39,152 nucleotides of DNA from Chloroflexota bacterium (GTDB lineage Bacteria; Chloroflexota; Anaerolineae; Promineifilales; Promineifilaceae): assembly GCA_020628815.1 (NCBI GenBank), contig JAHDEN010000041.1, positions 1 to 39,152 on the forward strand. Direction: 5' to 3'. How positions within the stretch are numbered: the first letter of the stretch is position 1; the number at the start of each line of letters is the position of its first letter. The notes under the pieces were generated by a model. That model did no database searches and was not told the origin of the DNA. It worked only from the letters and a program-made list of their open reading frames with translations. Position numbers and translations under genes: made by a program. Shown in pieces: positions 1-9,607 of the stretch.

Positions 1-259
1 CCCCTCTCTCCATTGCCCAAGTTTTCATGGCTGACGCTACAGCATCGGCCGCGGCTGGGTCAAGCGGTTCCCCATTTTGAACCGTTTTCATCAAAGCTTT
101 GTAAGCTGCTTTTGGCAATGTTTCCTTCATTTTGTCGAAGGTAAATGCATTAACTGCAAATAAATCCCCACTGTGAATCTCTTCATAACCAATTGGTTCT
201 GGGAGTTCATAGTTTGCCACATTTGCGATGGCGTTTAAGCGGGCTGCGTTTCCACTCAT
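1..259 (-). CDS. glnN: Glutamine synthetase type III, N-terminal part (runs off the window)
   Basis: Translating the minus strand from the ATG at 257-259 gives about 86 residues beginning MSGNAARLNAIANVANYELP and reaching an alanine-rich segment followed by KTWAMERG. This resembles the N-terminal region of the large type III glutamine synthetases, where the next residues normally read ATHYTHWFQP. The enzyme condenses glutamate and ammonium with ATP hydrolysis to make glutamine in the cytoplasm. A strong ribosome site, AAGGAG, lies 8-9 bases upstream and supports the start. The catalytic part is outside the window, so completeness cannot be judged. The gene follows amt and an unknown gene on the same strand but has its own promoter (391-419) and a terminator-like leader hairpin (296-348). 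The family call rests on only about 86 residues but agrees with the neighbourhood. Confidence 0.85.
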   Translation of the reverse strand, partial: MSGNAARLNAIANVANYELPEPIGYEEIHSGDLFAVNAFTFDKMKETLPKAAYKALMKTVQNGEPLDPAAADAVASAMKTWAMERG

Positions 260-295
260 GGTTTAACCACTCCTTAAATTCTTTAAAATTTACAC

Positions 296-348
296 AAAAA
301 AAGGACGCCAATATCTACCTTTCCCGCAAGGGAAGGCAATGACGTCCT
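296..348 (-). terminator. Terminator-like hairpin in the glnN leader (possible attenuator)
   Basis: On the minus strand the outer stem AGGACG/CGTCCT (343-348 with 302-307) encloses an inner stem CCTTCCC-TTGC-GGGAAAGG and is followed by seven Ts (296-302). That is the form of an intrinsic terminator. It lies between the putative glnN promoter and the glnN start codon, so glnN transcripts would have to read through it. It could also stop transcripts of the upstream gene ending at 442. A T-run also follows on the plus strand, so the hairpin is potentially bidirectional. Confidence 0.7.
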
Positions 349-390
349 AGTCTTTTTTATCTTATTGTTAGTGCTTGCGCACCGACAAGA

Positions 391-419
391 ATTATAGTGA
401 CTGACGTCTTTTTAATCAA
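391..419 (-). promoter_or_regulatory. Sigma-70-type promoter for glnN
   Basis: On the minus strand TTGATT (414-419) and a perfect TATAAT (391-396) are separated by exactly 17 bases. Predicted transcription starts near 384, leaving a leader of about 125 bases before glnN. The first leader bases form GTGC-GCAA-GCAC (371-382), a short stem capped by a GNRA tetraloop. A dyad AATAC-N6-GTATT (428-443), overlapping the stop codon of the previous gene, is centred about 51 bases upstream of the predicted start and may be an operator. Confidence 0.65.
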
Positions 420-441
420 AATTTGTAAATACTGCCGTGTA

Positions 442-1356
442 TTAACTTATTCCTCGGCGAGCGAAGTCGGCCGAAATACGTTCATTTAGGCTCGATGCTG
501 TCTCATCTAAGAACAAACCATACCGATCTTCTTTTTCTCGATATTCAACACCAATGTGGAGTGCGTCGCTCGTATACAGATCGATATTTTTGCCCTTGAT
601 TTCAGCTGTTCCAGCATCAGTTAGATTTGGTTTTAGTTTTTCCCAGAAGGCAGGTTGCAAACGATCAGGCCGTAGATCGTAAATGTCTCCCAGCCGTTTA
701 TCCGTTTTTAGAGCTTCTGCCACAATACGGGTAAGTACTAAAACCCCTTTGCCACCGTATTCGTTTTTGACTTCACGTCGGCCGCTGGCTGCATAGGTAT
801 ATAGACCGTCAAGTTCTTCAGTTTCGAACACAGGGGCCCAAAACTCTTTTTCACCAACGGCTCGTTTCTTTAAGTACATGACCGGCCGACGGAGTTGAAG
901 CGTTGAAAGACTTGTTCCACGAACGTGCAACTTGTCGCTTACCCCATTCTCACCAAGAACATCGGCTTCATGTAGAAAGTCAGTTAAGTATTCACGAACT
1001 TTAGCCAACTCTACGTGCTGAAAAATCGGACCACCCGGTGTGGTTGTGATTACTGCGTCACCAACCGTGTAGATTGGGAAGACTTTTCTGGCTCGACGAG
1101 CGATGAATACGTGCCGTGGCAAACGGGCCATGTTAATCAGCCCATCTGTCAATTGAAGCATTTTGCTTTCAAGACCTTCAATTGATTTTGCTTTGGCTCT
1201 AAAGCCACACACGTCAGCAAAATAACCTTTTTCCACAGTATCTTTAAACACAGGGATTTTGAATACTCTGTTTGGATGAACGGTCTCTTCTGTTGTGTCT
1301 AAGGTGGCTGTGTAAGGCGCCACCCCTTCCATATTTTTCTCAAATGTTAGTTCCAT
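442..1356 (-). CDS. Unrecognised 304-aa protein between amt and glnN
   Basis: I do not recognise a family. The protein is soluble, with no signal peptide or membrane segment. It begins MELTFEKNMEGVAPYTATLD and ends with a charged stretch (LFLDETASSLNERISADFARR). It is rich in short beta-like segments and basic patches such as RLPRHVFIARRARK. The start was set at the ATG at 1354-1356 because AGAGGAAAA lies about 8 bases upstream; a longer frame to 1389 lacks such support. It sits between the ammonium transporter and glutamine synthetase on the same strand, with 187 bases (and the amt terminator) before it and a new promoter after it. Context hints at a nitrogen-linked role, but nothing in the sequence proves one. 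CGGCCG motifs inside it match the host pattern, so it looks native. Confidence 0.8.
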   Translation of the reverse strand: MELTFEKNMEGVAPYTATLDTTEETVHPNRVFKIPVFKDTVEKGYFADVCGFRAKAKSIEGLESKMLQLTDGLINMARLPRHVFIARRARKVFPIYTVGDAVITTTPGGPIFQHVELAKVREYLTDFLHEADVLGENGVSDKLHVRGTSLSTLQLRRPVMYLKKRAVGEKEFWAPVFETEELDGLYTYAASGRREVKNEYGGKGVLVLTRIVAEALKTDKRLGDIYDLRPDRLQPAFWEKLKPNLTDAGTAEIKGKNIDLYTSDALHIGVEYREKEDRYGLFLDETASSLNERISADFARRGIS

Positions 1357-1490
1357 AATCTGTTTTCCTCTTAGTGTTTGACCAAACAAATGTTATTAAG
1401 CTCAAAGATGAGACAAACACTTAAAGCTTCGCCAATTGGCAACCAGTGCCACAAAAAAATTAGCGAAGCACAGTTTCTTTCGCCATTAGA

Positions 1491-1535
1491 TAAAAGAAAC
1501 GGCCTGCCGAAGATGATAATCAAATTCGACAGGCC
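1491..1535 (-). terminator. Intrinsic terminator of amt
   Basis: Directly downstream of the amt stop, the arms GGCCTGTCGAA (1525-1535 read on the minus strand) and TTCGGCAGGCC (1501-1511) pair with one mismatch around a 13-base loop. They are followed by the T-rich tail GTTTCTTTTA. Placement and form are typical of Rho-independent termination. Confidence 0.75.
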
Positions 1536-1543
1536 AGGGACAC

Positions 1544-2899
1544 TTAGTCCCCCGCTGGAAACGCAGTTGTTGAACCAAATTCTGGATAACTAGTGCCAGC
1601 ATGCTCGGCCATATCCAGACCTTCAATTTCTTCACGTTTTGATACACGCAAGATTCCGGCCGCTTTGAGTGCGTAGAAGACAGCGAACATTGTTACAAAT
1701 GCCCATGACGCATAAACGAGAGAACCAATAAGCTGTACACCTAAGCCTGCAGTCCCTGGATGTCCAAAGATTGCAGTTGCAAGTCCACCCCAGATTCCGC
1801 AGAGACCGTGCACGGGCCATGCACCAACAGGATCGTCGATTTGTAGTTTTTCGAGCAGTACCATACCGCCAACAACCAACAGACCTGCGATGAAGCCGAT
1901 AGCAATGGCTGACAAGTTGGTGACACCATCAGCATTAGCAGTAATACCTACTAAACCTGCAAGCAAACCGTTGAGCGAGATTGCCAAGTCTGGTTTACCA
2001 CCGTTGACAAAGTAGCTAAGAATCATCGCACCAACAGCACCGGCACAAGCGGCTAGGAAGGTGTTAACTGCGGTCAAAACAACTGCTAGAGTTGAAGCTT
2101 CACCCGTCATAGCTAGAACCGAACCGGGGTTAAATCCAAACCAGCCAATTAGAAGGATGAAAACACCCAAGGTTGCGGCCGTGATATTGTGACCTGGCAT
2201 AGCGTTTGCTGTACCGTCTTTGTTAAAGCGGCCAATACGTGGTCCAAGCACAATTGCACCTGCCAAACCGGCGAAACCACCAACAGCATGTACGATCAAA
2301 GAACCAGCAAAGTCATAGAATCCCATCGCATCTAGGAAGCCACCGCCCCATTTCCAAGACCCAGCAATTGGGTAGATCAGTGCTGTCAAGATTGCACTGT
2401 AAATTAGGTATGAGCGGAACTGCATACGTCCAGCTACTGCACCAGAAACGATGGTAGCGGCCGTAGCTGCAAATGCAACTTGGAACAAGAAGTCGACTTC
2501 GTTGGTTGGTAAATAGTCTGGACTAATAGCGGTTGAAGGAGTAATACCGAAACCACCGAATCCTAAAATCCCGTTGAAATCTCCCGGATACATGATGCTG
2601 TAACCGATGATGAAGAATAGAAGGCCACCTAATGACATATCCATCAAATTTTTGAAAAGAATGTTGATGGTATTTTTCCCACCATTGAAGCCCGCCTCTA
2701 CCATAGCGAATCCAGCCTGCATAAACAGAACTAGAACCGCACAAACAAACATGACGAAGTTATCAATTGCAAATGCAATTTCGCCAGTTGTAAATTCGAC
2801 TCCATCTTGAGCAAATGCTGCCCCTGCGACGCTAAACGTCATGGCGATGATTAGTGCGCTAACCACCATTCTTGTTGTCCGAAGTTTGTTTTTGAACAT
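1544..2899 (-). CDS. amt: Ammonium transporter
   Basis: This is an Amt/Mep/Rh channel of 451 residues that conducts ammonium across the cytoplasmic membrane. It opens with a cleavable-looking signal peptide (basic N-terminus, hydrophobic VVSALIIAMTFSVAGAAFA, then AQDG), followed by about eleven membrane spans. The two pore histidines appear in SLIVHAVGG (about H204) and AWPVHGLCG (about H364). The family signature region AATLGVFILLIGWFGFNPGS is present. The ATG at 2897-2899 was chosen over the one at 2932 because AAGGAAAG lies about 9 bases before it and the signal peptide begins there. No PII (glnK) gene accompanies it. The gene is divergent from gltBD and is preceded by a long leader with a terminator-like hairpin. 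Confidence 0.95.
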   Translation of the reverse strand: MFKNKLRTTRMVVSALIIAMTFSVAGAAFAQDGVEFTTGEIAFAIDNFVMFVCAVLVLFMQAGFAMVEAGFNGGKNTINILFKNLMDMSLGGLLFFIIGYSIMYPGDFNGILGFGGFGITPSTAISPDYLPTNEVDFLFQVAFAATAATIVSGAVAGRMQFRSYLIYSAILTALIYPIAGSWKWGGGFLDAMGFYDFAGSLIVHAVGGFAGLAGAIVLGPRIGRFNKDGTANAMPGHNITAATLGVFILLIGWFGFNPGSVLAMTGEASTLAVVLTAVNTFLAACAGAVGAMILSYFVNGGKPDLAISLNGLLAGLVGITANADGVTNLSAIAIGFIAGLLVVGGMVLLEKLQIDDPVGAWPVHGLCGIWGGLATAIFGHPGTAGLGVQLIGSLVYASWAFVTMFAVFYALKAAGILRVSKREEIEGLDMAEHAGTSYPEFGSTTAFPAGD

Positions 2900-2984
2900 T
2901 TTGTATCTTTCCTTTCTCCTAAACTGAGACATCCAATATTTCTATCTCTGCTACCGGTGATCGAGGAAAAACAGTGCCAAAAAC

Positions 2985-3051
2985 AAAAAAAGACGCTCTT
3001 TCAAAGCAATCTTTTTTGTCGGTTAGGACAAGATTGTTTTGAAACAGCGTC
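2985..3051 (-). terminator. Terminator-like hairpin in the amt leader (possible attenuator)
   Basis: On the minus strand a long hairpin pairs GACGCTGTTTCAAAACAATC with the segment ending TTGAAAGAGCGTC. The plus-strand arms are 2992-3008 and 3034-3051, with small bulges. It is followed at once by seven Ts and then GTTTTTG (2981-2991). It lies 86 or more bases upstream of the amt ATG, between the spacer regulatory sites and the gene, so it sits in the transcribed leader. Because no gene ends here on this strand, it is unlikely to be the terminator of another gene. Confidence 0.7.
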
Positions 3052-3122
3052 AGGGCTTGCGTTTGATTCTTTTTTTCAATGCTACTGACAATTCAGTAAC
3101 TGCTCACGTTTCCAGCAGAGCA

Positions 3123-3138
3123 TGTAATCTAATTTACA
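3123..3138. promoter_or_regulatory. NtcA/CRP-like dyad, amt-proximal
   Basis: TGTAATCTAATTTACA is a TGTA-N8-TACA dyad. It contains GTA-N8-TAC, the consensus of the cyanobacterial nitrogen regulator NtcA (a CRP-family protein). It sits in the divergent amt/gltB spacer, where such a regulator would be expected. No regulator gene is in the window, so which protein binds is inference. It is also close to, but one base shorter than, the TnrA/GlnR box. Confidence 0.5.
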
Positions 3139-3157
3139 AGCTCACTTTTCATTAGGC

Positions 3158-3202
3158 AATTGTGAACAATTCATGAATATGTTTTGTGAAATTATGTACA
3201 AA
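3158..3202. promoter_or_regulatory. Two further dyads in the amt/gltB spacer
   Basis: AATTGT-GA-ACAATT (3158-3171) is a 6-bp inverted repeat. TTTGT-N10-ACAAA (3183-3202) contains GTG-N8-TAC, one base off the NtcA-type consensus. The second is centred about 52 bases upstream of the predicted gltB start site, one helical turn further out than the usual class II activator position. Confidence 0.4.
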
Positions 3203-3232
3203 CTATCTAAACCTGATTTGCTGGGACCTTAG

Positions 3233-3238
3233 TATAAT
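3233..3238 (+). promoter_or_regulatory. Minus-10 element for gltB
   Basis: A perfect TATAAT faces gltB without a recognisable -35 hexamer 17 bases upstream, as in activator-dependent promoters. The predicted transcript would have a leader of about 220 bases. Confidence 0.5.
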
Positions 3239-3255
3239 GGCAAGCTCGAAAAAGC

Positions 3256-3349
3256 CTCTTTTGTTATACAAAAGAGACAATAATTGGGTTATATCAGGTA
3301 ACAAGACACTTTAAGAGAAGAGAGAGAGACAAGCTGACTACAAGTCAGC
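3256..3349 (+). promoter_or_regulatory. Hairpins in the gltB leader
   Basis: Two perfect stem-loops lie in the leader: CTCTTTTGT-TAT-ACAAAAGAG (3256-3276) and GCTGACT-ACA-AGTCAGC (3333-3349). Neither is followed by a long T-run, so they are not simple terminators. I do not recognise a known riboswitch class. Confidence 0.4.
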
Positions 3350-3465
3350 CCTTCCGCAAGCACAAATATTAGTTTTACCCGCTGGGAACGAGTTCAAACT
3401 AATTCAATCTAGCTAGCACAAAAGTGATCGACAGTACCGTTAACAATTGACTGGAGGTGACATTT

Positions 3466-6400
3466 ATGTTGGCAGAGCAACATAAGCGAGAAGAGAGAGT
3501 GGGGCTTTATCGATCTGCGTATGAGCATGATGCTTGTGGCATGGGGTTTGTGGTGCATATTAAAGGGGAGCAGTCGCACGACATTATCCAGCAAGCACTT
3601 CAAGTACTGGAGAATATGGAACACCGGGGAGCAACCGGTGCTGAAGCAAATTCAGGCGACGGTGCCGGTATTCTGATTCAGATTCCACACAATTTTTTGA
3701 AAGCAGAATTTCGACAGCAGGGAGTAGAGATTCCGGATCGGGGCGAATACGCCGTTGGTATGGTTTTTCTACCCCGTGATGGCCAGCTTCGACAGCAGGT
3801 TCGACAGCAATTTGAGCAGATTGTTGTAAACGAGGGGCAAACAGTTCTGGGGTGGAGAGTGTTGCCGGTAGATAATTCAGATTTGGGAGCGACGGCACGA
3901 AATGCAGAACCCGTTATTGAACAAGTGATTATTGGTAAAGGTGAGCTACCAAGCAAAGACGAGGGCTCATTTAAAGATGAGCTGGCTTTTGAGCGCAAGC
4001 TGTTTGTTATTCGCCGCCAAGCCGAGATCAATATTCGGGACAACATGCCCAACAAAGGGTCTGACTTTTATATTCCTAGTTTGTCGGCCAAAAAAGTGAT
4101 TTACAAAGGGATGTTCTTGTCTACCCAAGTCAAGCCTTACTTTTTAGATCTAAATAATGAATTGATGGAGTCTGCGATTGCGGTTGTTCACTCTCGATTT
4201 TCAACCAACACGTTCCCAAGCTGGGATCGAGCACATCCTTATCGCTATTTAATTCACAATGGTGAAATTAACACGATTAAAGGAAATGCCAATTGGATGA
4301 ACACGCGTAAGGGTGCTATGTCGGCCGAGCAGTTTGGCGATGACATCGAGAAAATCTTTCCGCTCATCGATCCAGATACATCAGACTCTGGTCAATACGA
4401 TAATGCATTAGAGTTTCTCTATTTGTCTGGCTATTCACTCCCGCATGCGGTGATGATGACGGTGCCAGAGCCATGGCAAAAACATAAAAGCATGAGCCCT
4501 GAAAAACAGGCTTTTTATGAATACCACAGCTGCATGATGGAGCCATGGGATGGACCTGCCAGCATCGGGTTTACAGATGGAACCGTGGTCGGTGCCGTTC
4601 TTGATCGGAACGGATTACGCCCATCTCGTTACTACGTAACCAAAGACGATGTGATTGTACTTGCCTCAGAAGTTGGGGTGATGGACGTTCATCCTGAAGA
4701 TGTGGTGCAAAAAGGGCGGCTTCAGCCCGGCCGCATGTTGCTGGTAGACACGGAACAAGGCCGCATCATTGCAGATGATGAGATCAAAAGCGAATTGGCC
4801 AAAGCCCAGCCGTATCAACAGTGGCTAGATGATAATCTGATCCATTTGGCTGATTTGGAAGATGGGGAAGTTATTCGCCCCGATTACCCTGAACAAGTGA
4901 CCCAGCGTCAGCAGTTCTTTGGCTACACGTTTGAAGATCTGCGGATCATCATGGCGCCGATGTCTGCTTCGGGTAAAGAAAATTTGGGATCGATGGGAGA
5001 CGACACGCCTCCGGCCGTTTTGTCTGACCATTCGCAACCCCTATTCAACTACTTTAAACAGCTGTTCGCGCAGGTAACCAATCCCCCCATAGACGCCATT
5101 CGGGAAGAATTAGTGACCGATACCAACGTTTACACCGGCCGGGAACCGGACCTGCTAGACCCACGCCCTGAAAACGCGAAACTTCTAAAACTACAGCATC
5201 CGCTTTTGACCAACGAAGAGCTCGCTAAGATCCGCCACATGAAGCGGGACGGCTTTAAAGTAGAAACACTATCTCTGCTTTATGACGTGCGTGGTGGTGG
5301 AACAGCCTTAGAGGACGCCTTAGAAGACCTGTTTGATGAAGGTGAAGAAGCGGTGCGCAATGGCGCATGTATTCTGATCCTGTCTGACCGCAAAATCACA
5401 GCCCAAAAAGGGTCAATTCCGTCGCTCTTAGCTGCGTCTGGCTTGCACCATCATTTGGTCGAGCTAGGGCTGCGTGGGCAGACCAGCATCATCTTAGAAT
5501 CGGGTGACCCGCGTGAAGTGCATCACTTCGCCACCCTGATTGGATATGGCGTGTCAGCCATCAACCCATATTTGGCCCTTGAGTCAATTAATCAGATGAT
5601 TGAAAAAGGGATCATCACCGGAATTGATTACGAAGATGCGGCTAGAAAATATATTAAAGGAACCGTCACCGGGATCGTCAAAGTGCTTTCAAAGATGGGT
5701 ATTTCTACGATTCAGAGCTACCACGGCGCACAAATTTTTGAGGCGTTGGGCTTAGCGAAAAGCGTGGTTGATAAATACTTCACCGGCACTGATAGTCGTA
5801 TCGGAGGCATTGATCTCTACGGCATAGCGGAAGAAGTTGAAGCTCGCCACCACACGGCTTTTCCGGATCGCCCGGCCAATGGACATCAGTTGCCGGTTGG
5901 CGGCCGTTACCAATGGCGCCAAGATGGAGAGTTCCATCTGTTTAACCCAACCACTGTGCATGCATTGCAAGATGCGGTTCGTAACGGAGACTATGGCAAG
6001 TTTAAGCGGTATACGACCGATGTGAATAACCATAAAACAAAAATGGCGACTTTACGCGGTGTGTTGCAGCTTAAGCCAGACACTAAACCGGTTCCGCTAA
6101 GTGAAGTTGAATCGGTAGATGAGATTTGTCGTCGCTTTAAAACCGGTGCAATGAGCTACGGTTCAATTTCGGCCGAGGCGCATGAAGCACTAGCCATCGC
6201 CATGAACGAGATCGGCGGCCGGTCAAATACGGGTGAAGGTGGCGAAGACCCAGCCCGTTTTGAAGACAACCGGCGCAGTTCGATCAAACAGGTTGCCAGC
6301 GGCCGTTTTGGTGTCACCAGCAACTACTTGGTCAATGCGGACGAAATCCAAATTAAAATGGCACAAGGTGCTAAACCGGGTGAAGGTGGGCAGTTGCCCG

Positions 6401-8049
6401 GTCACAAGGTTTATCCTTGGATCGCCAAAGTGCGCCATTCAACTCCTGGCGTGGGGCTAATCTCCCCACCACCTCATCATGACATTTACTCAATCGAAGA
6501 CTTGGCTCAGCTGATCTTTGACTTAAAAAGCGCCAATCCGCGCGCGCGTATCAACGTGAAGTTGGTGTCAGAAGTGGGTGTCGGCACAGTGGCGGCCGGT
6601 GTTGCCAAAGCCAAGGCCGATGTGATCTTAATCTCCGGCAGTGATGGGGGGACTGGTGCCAGCCCGCTGACCAGCTTGAAACATGCTGGATTGCCGTGGG
6701 AGCTAGGGCTGGCAGAAGCCAATCAGACCCTGTTGCGCAACGGTTTGCGCTCACGCGTGGTGCTAGAAACAGATGGCCAGATGAAAACCGGCCGTGACGT
6801 GGTGATCGCCGCGTTGTTGGGTGCTGAAGAATTTGGTTTCTCAACCGCTCCGCTTGTAGCCCTTGGCTGTATCATGATGCGGGTGTGCCAGCTCAACACC
6901 TGCCCTGTCGGTGTGGCGACTCAAAATCCTGCGTTGCGGGCCCATTTTGATGGTAAGCCTGAACATGCAGTGAACTTTATGCGCTTTATCGCCCGTGAGG
7001 TGCGCGAAATTATGGCTCAGCTCGGTTTCCGCTCAATGGATCAGATGATCGGCCGGACCGACTTTTTGAGACAGCGTGAGACCAATCATCCCAAAGCCAA
7101 ACATCTTGATTTGTCAGCCATTTTGTATCAACCGGCCGTGGTTGATCAGACTGACCGGTATCAAACCCAAACGCAAGATCACGGTTTAGAAGATCGTTTA
7201 GACAATCGTGTGTTGCTCGGTTTGTGCAAAGGTGCGCTCGAAAAAGGGCGGCCGATTTCTGCCACGCTACCGATCAAAAATACCGATCGGGCTGTGGGGA
7301 CGATTTTGGGCAGTGAACTGACGCGCAAATACGGGGCCGATGGGCTGCCGGAAGGGACCATCCACCTAAAATTTGAAGGGTCGGCCGGGCAAAGCTTTGG
7401 CGCATTTGTTCCCAAAGGGATAAACCTTGAGCTTGAAGGTGACTCGAACGACTATATCGGTAAGGGTCTTTCTGGTGGGAACTTGACCGTTTATCCGCCG
7501 AAAGAATCGAAGTTTGTGCCGGAAGAAAACATTTTGATCGGCAACGTGGCTCTGTATGGGGCGACGGGAGGCACCGCCTTCTTCCGTGGTGTGGCGGGCG
7601 AACGCTTCTGCGTGCGCAACTCAGGTGCCACGGCCGTTGTTGAAGGTGTAGGTGACCACGGTTGCGAGTATATGACCGGTGGCCAAGTGGTTGTGCTGGG
7701 CGAAACGGGGCGCAACTTCGCGGCCGGAATGTCTGGCGGAGTCGCTTATGTGCTGGATCAAAAAGGTGACTTTGGCAAGTTCCACTGCAACACAGAGATG
7801 GTCGCACTAAGCACCGTGACTGAAAAAGAGGAAGCGGACGAATTGTATGCCCTCATCCAACAACATGCGGTTGCCACTGGCAGCCAACGCGCTTGGAACG
7901 TGTTAAGCGATTGGGAGATGATGCTCCCGAGATTCGTGAAGGTATTGCCGCTCGACTATAAGCGGATGTTGGATGCCATTGAAGAACAAGAAGCGGCCGG
8001 ATTATCAGGTGATGAAGCCCTGCTAGCGGCATTTGAAGCAAGTAAATAA
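3466..8049 (+). CDS. gltB: Glutamate synthase (NADPH) large subunit
   Basis: This 1,527-residue protein has the full domain order of bacterial GltB. It transfers the amide of glutamine to 2-oxoglutarate, giving two glutamates, with electrons supplied by GltD. The amidotransferase domain comes first, and its nucleophile is Cys24 in HDACGMGFV after a 23-residue propeptide. The FMN-binding synthase domain follows in the second half, including [11 protein letters not shown]. Next is the 3Fe-4S cluster segment [15 protein letters not shown] with the C-x5-C-x4-C pattern. The C-terminal glycine-rich GXGXG beta-helix region ends the protein. The ATG at 3466 was chosen over an in-frame GTG at 3457 because GGAGG (3453-3457) sits 8 bases before it and overlaps the GTG. 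gltD follows 66 bases later, almost certainly in the same operon. Confidence 0.97.
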   Translation: MLAEQHKREERVGLYRSAYEHDACGMGFVVHIKGEQSHDIIQQALQVLENMEHRGATGAEANSGDGAGILIQIPHNFLKAEFRQQGVEIPDRGEYAVGMVFLPRDGQLRQQVRQQFEQIVVNEGQTVLGWRVLPVDNSDLGATARNAEPVIEQVIIGKGELPSKDEGSFKDELAFERKLFVIRRQAEINIRDNMPNKGSDFYIPSLSAKKVIYKGMFLSTQVKPYFLDLNNELMESAIAVVHSRFSTNTFPSWDRAHPYRYLIHNGEINTIKGNANWMNTRKGAMSAEQFGDDIEKIFPLIDPDTSDSGQYDNALEFLYLSGYSLPHAVMMTVPEPWQKHKSMSPEKQAFYEYHSCMMEPWDGPASIGFTDGTVVGAVLDRNGLRPSRYYVTKDDVIVLASEVGVMDVHPEDVVQKGRLQPGRMLLVDTEQGRIIADDEIKSELAKAQPYQQWLDDNLIHLADLEDGEVIRPDYPEQVTQRQQFFGYTFEDLRIIMAPMSASGKENLGSMGDDTPPAVLSDHSQPLFNYFKQLFAQVTNPPIDAIREELVTDTNVYTGREPDLLDPRPENAKLLKLQHPLLTNEELAKIRHMKRDGFKVETLSLLYDVRGGGTALEDALEDLFDEGEEAVRNGACILILSDRKITAQKGSIPSLLAASGLHHHLVELGLRGQTSIILESGDPREVHHFATLIGYGVSAINPYLALESINQMIEKGIITGIDYEDAARKYIKGTVTGIVKVLSKMGISTIQSYHGAQIFEALGLAKSVVDKYFTGTDSRIGGIDLYGIAEEVEARHHTAFPDRPANGHQLPVGGRYQWRQDGEFHLFNPTTVHALQDAVRNGDYGKFKRYTTDVNNHKTKMATLRGVLQLKPDTKPVPLSEVESVDEICRRFKTGAMSYGSISAEAHEALAIAMNEIGGRSNTGEGGEDPARFEDNRRSSIKQVASGRFGVTSNYLVNADEIQIKMAQGAKPGEGGQLPGHKVYPWIAKVRHSTPGVGLISPPPHHDIYSIEDLAQLIFDLKSANPRARINVKLVSEVGVGTVAAGVAKAKADVILISGSDGGTGASPLTSLKHAGLPWELGLAEANQTLLRNGLRSRVVLETDGQMKTGRDVVIAALLGAEEFGFSTAPLVALGCIMMRVCQLNTCPVGVATQNPALRAHFDGKPEHAVNFMRFIAREVREIMAQLGFRSMDQMIGRTDFLRQRETNHPKAKHLDLSAILYQPAVVDQTDRYQTQTQDHGLEDRLDNRVLLGLCKGALEKGRPISATLPIKNTDRAVGTILGSELTRKYGADGLPEGTIHLKFEGSAGQSFGAFVPKGINLELEGDSNDYIGKGLSGGNLTVYPPKESKFVPEENILIGNVALYGATGGTAFFRGVAGERFCVRNSGATAVVEGVGDHGCEYMTGGQVVVLGETGRNFAAGMSGGVAYVLDQKGDFGKFHCNTEMVALSTVTEKEEADELYALIQQHAVATGSQRAWNVLSDWEMMLPRFVKVLPLDYKRMLDAIEEQEAAGLSGDEALLAAFEASK

Positions 8050-8054
8050 ATTGC

Positions 8055-8112
8055 TGTTGGCCATTGGCTGTTAGCTTTTTGCTAATAGCCAATAGCCAAT
8101 GGCTAAAAGCCA
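8055..8112. repeat. Short-unit imperfect repeat and hairpin between gltB and gltD
   Basis: Units of the type TAGCCAAT/ATTGGCT recur in both orientations. They form a long hairpin: GCCATTGGCTGTTAGC (8060-8075), a five-T loop, then GCTAATAGCCAATAGC (8081-8096), with a second register ending AATGGC. It fills nearly the whole intercistronic gap and could stabilise or partly terminate the operon transcript. It resembles the other short-unit repeats found at gene ends in this window. Confidence 0.7.
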
Positions 8113-8115
8113 TAA

Positions 8116-9603
8116 ATGAGTACAGAAAAAGCAACAGGGTTCATGACGTACGGCCGGAGCTATGCCGAAGAGCGTGATCCACAAGAACGACTAAACGACT
8201 GGAAAGAGATTTATATCCACCTGCCGGTGATTAATTTGCAACAGCAGGGGCAACGCTGCATGGACTGCGGGATTCCATTCTGCCATACCGGCAAGACGAT
8301 CAATAACATGGCGTCTGGCTGCCCGATCAACAATCTGATTCCAGAATGGAACGATTTGGTTTATCGCGGGCTGTGGCAAGAGGCGTATGAGCGTCTGGAT
8401 AAAACAAACAATTTCCCTGAATTCACCGGCCGCACCTGCCCTGCCCCCTGTGAGGCGGGGTGTGTGTTGGGGATCAACGATTCTCCCGTAACGATCAAAA
8501 ATATTGAAAATGCGATTATCGACCGGGCGTTTGAAGAGGGATGGGTTAAACCGAATACCCCTGAAATACGCACCGGTATGAAGGTTGCAGTTGTGGGCTC
8601 TGGCCCGGCCGGGTTGGCAGCGGCTGACCAGCTAAATAAAGTCGGTCACACGGTCACCGTCTATGAGCGTTCGCCACGGCCGGGTGGGTTGATGACGTAT
8701 GGCATCCCCAACATGAAGATCGAGAAAGAGACGGTATTGCGCCGGATAAGCCTGCTTGAGGCGGCCGGAATTAGTTTTGAATGCAATATCGAGATCGGTG
8801 TTGATATTCCGGCCGATCATCTGGTGCAAAACTTTGACGCTGTAATTTTGGCCGGTGGTGCAACCAAAGCGAATGATTTACCGATTCCCGGCCGTGAGCT
8901 TAACGGCATACATTTTGCTGTTGATTTCTTAAGCCAAACAACTGAAAGCCTGATTCAATCAGAATTGGAAGATGGCAACTATACTTCGGCCGAAGGGAAG
9001 CATGTGATTGTGATCGGGGGTGGTGACACCGGAACCGACTGTGTTGGTACCTCTCTGCGTCACGGATGTGAGTCTGTCAATCAGTTTGAGCTGGTCTCTA
9101 TGCCGCCTGAAGAGCGGGCGCCAGACAATCCGTGGCCACAGTGGGCGCGTGTTTACAACCTCGATTACGGCCAAAAAGAGGCGAAAGCGGTTACGGGTGA
9201 AGATCCCCGCACCTATTCGATTTTGACAAAAGAATTTATCGATGATGGGAACGGGAACGTAAAAGCCCTTAAAACGGTTGAAGTTGAATGGACCGATGGT
9301 CCACGCGGCCGGAGCTTTAGCGAAGTTGAAGGAAGTGAAAAAGAATGGCCCGCTGACCTTGTTTTAATCGCAATTGGCTTCCGTGGCCCTGAAAACCCGA
9401 TGTTGGAAGAGCTTGGGGTTCAGCGGGATGCCCGCACCAATGTAACGGCCGAACACGGGCAGTTTAAGACAAATGTTGAAAAGGTTTTTGCGGCCGGTGA
9501 CATGCGTCGTGGGCAGAGTTTGGTGGTTTGGGCGATCAACGAAGGGCGGGGCGTTGCACGTCAAGTAGATCGATATTTGATGGGAGAGAGTGATTTGCCG
9601 TAA
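8116..9603 (+). CDS. gltD: Glutamate synthase (NADPH) small subunit
   Basis: This is the 495-residue electron-input subunit of glutamate synthase. It takes electrons from NAD(P)H through FAD and iron-sulfur clusters to GltB. The N-terminal domain holds the cluster cysteines in [16 protein letters not shown] and [14 protein letters not shown] first Rossmann motif [17 protein letters not shown] binds FAD, a second [15 protein letters not shown] binds NAD(P)H, and the C-terminal [18 protein letters not shown] closes the FAD site. The length is normal. The ATG at 8116 is used; its upstream bases belong to the repeat hairpin and no good Shine-Dalgarno is visible, so translation may be coupled to or influenced by that structure. 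Confidence 0.96.
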   Translation: MSTEKATGFMTYGRSYAEERDPQERLNDWKEIYIHLPVINLQQQGQRCMDCGIPFCHTGKTINNMASGCPINNLIPEWNDLVYRGLWQEAYERLDKTNNFPEFTGRTCPAPCEAGCVLGINDSPVTIKNIENAIIDRAFEEGWVKPNTPEIRTGMKVAVVGSGPAGLAAADQLNKVGHTVTVYERSPRPGGLMTYGIPNMKIEKETVLRRISLLEAAGISFECNIEIGVDIPADHLVQNFDAVILAGGATKANDLPIPGRELNGIHFAVDFLSQTTESLIQSELEDGNYTSAEGKHVIVIGGGDTGTDCVGTSLRHGCESVNQFELVSMPPEERAPDNPWPQWARVYNLDYGQKEAKAVTGEDPRTYSILTKEFIDDGNGNVKALKTVEVEWTDGPRGRSFSEVEGSEKEWPADLVLIAIGFRGPENPMLEELGVQRDARTNVTAEHGQFKTNVEKVFAAGDMRRGQSLVVWAINEGRGVARQVDRYLMGESDLP

Positions 9604-9607
9604 AATG

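Noticed and set aside
1378..1593. Small plus-strand frame between the unknown gene and amt
   Set aside because: It spans the amt terminator and overlaps the amt 3' end; its content is not protein-like.
3240..3465. Glutamine (glnA-type) riboswitch in the gltB leader
   Set aside because: The conserved bases of that class are not visible; only simple hairpins are present.
7274..7807. Long open frame on the minus strand inside gltB (177 codons)
   Set aside because: It lies wholly within the conserved C-terminal part of gltB, has the Arg/Pro/His-rich look of an antisense shadow and has no ribosome site.
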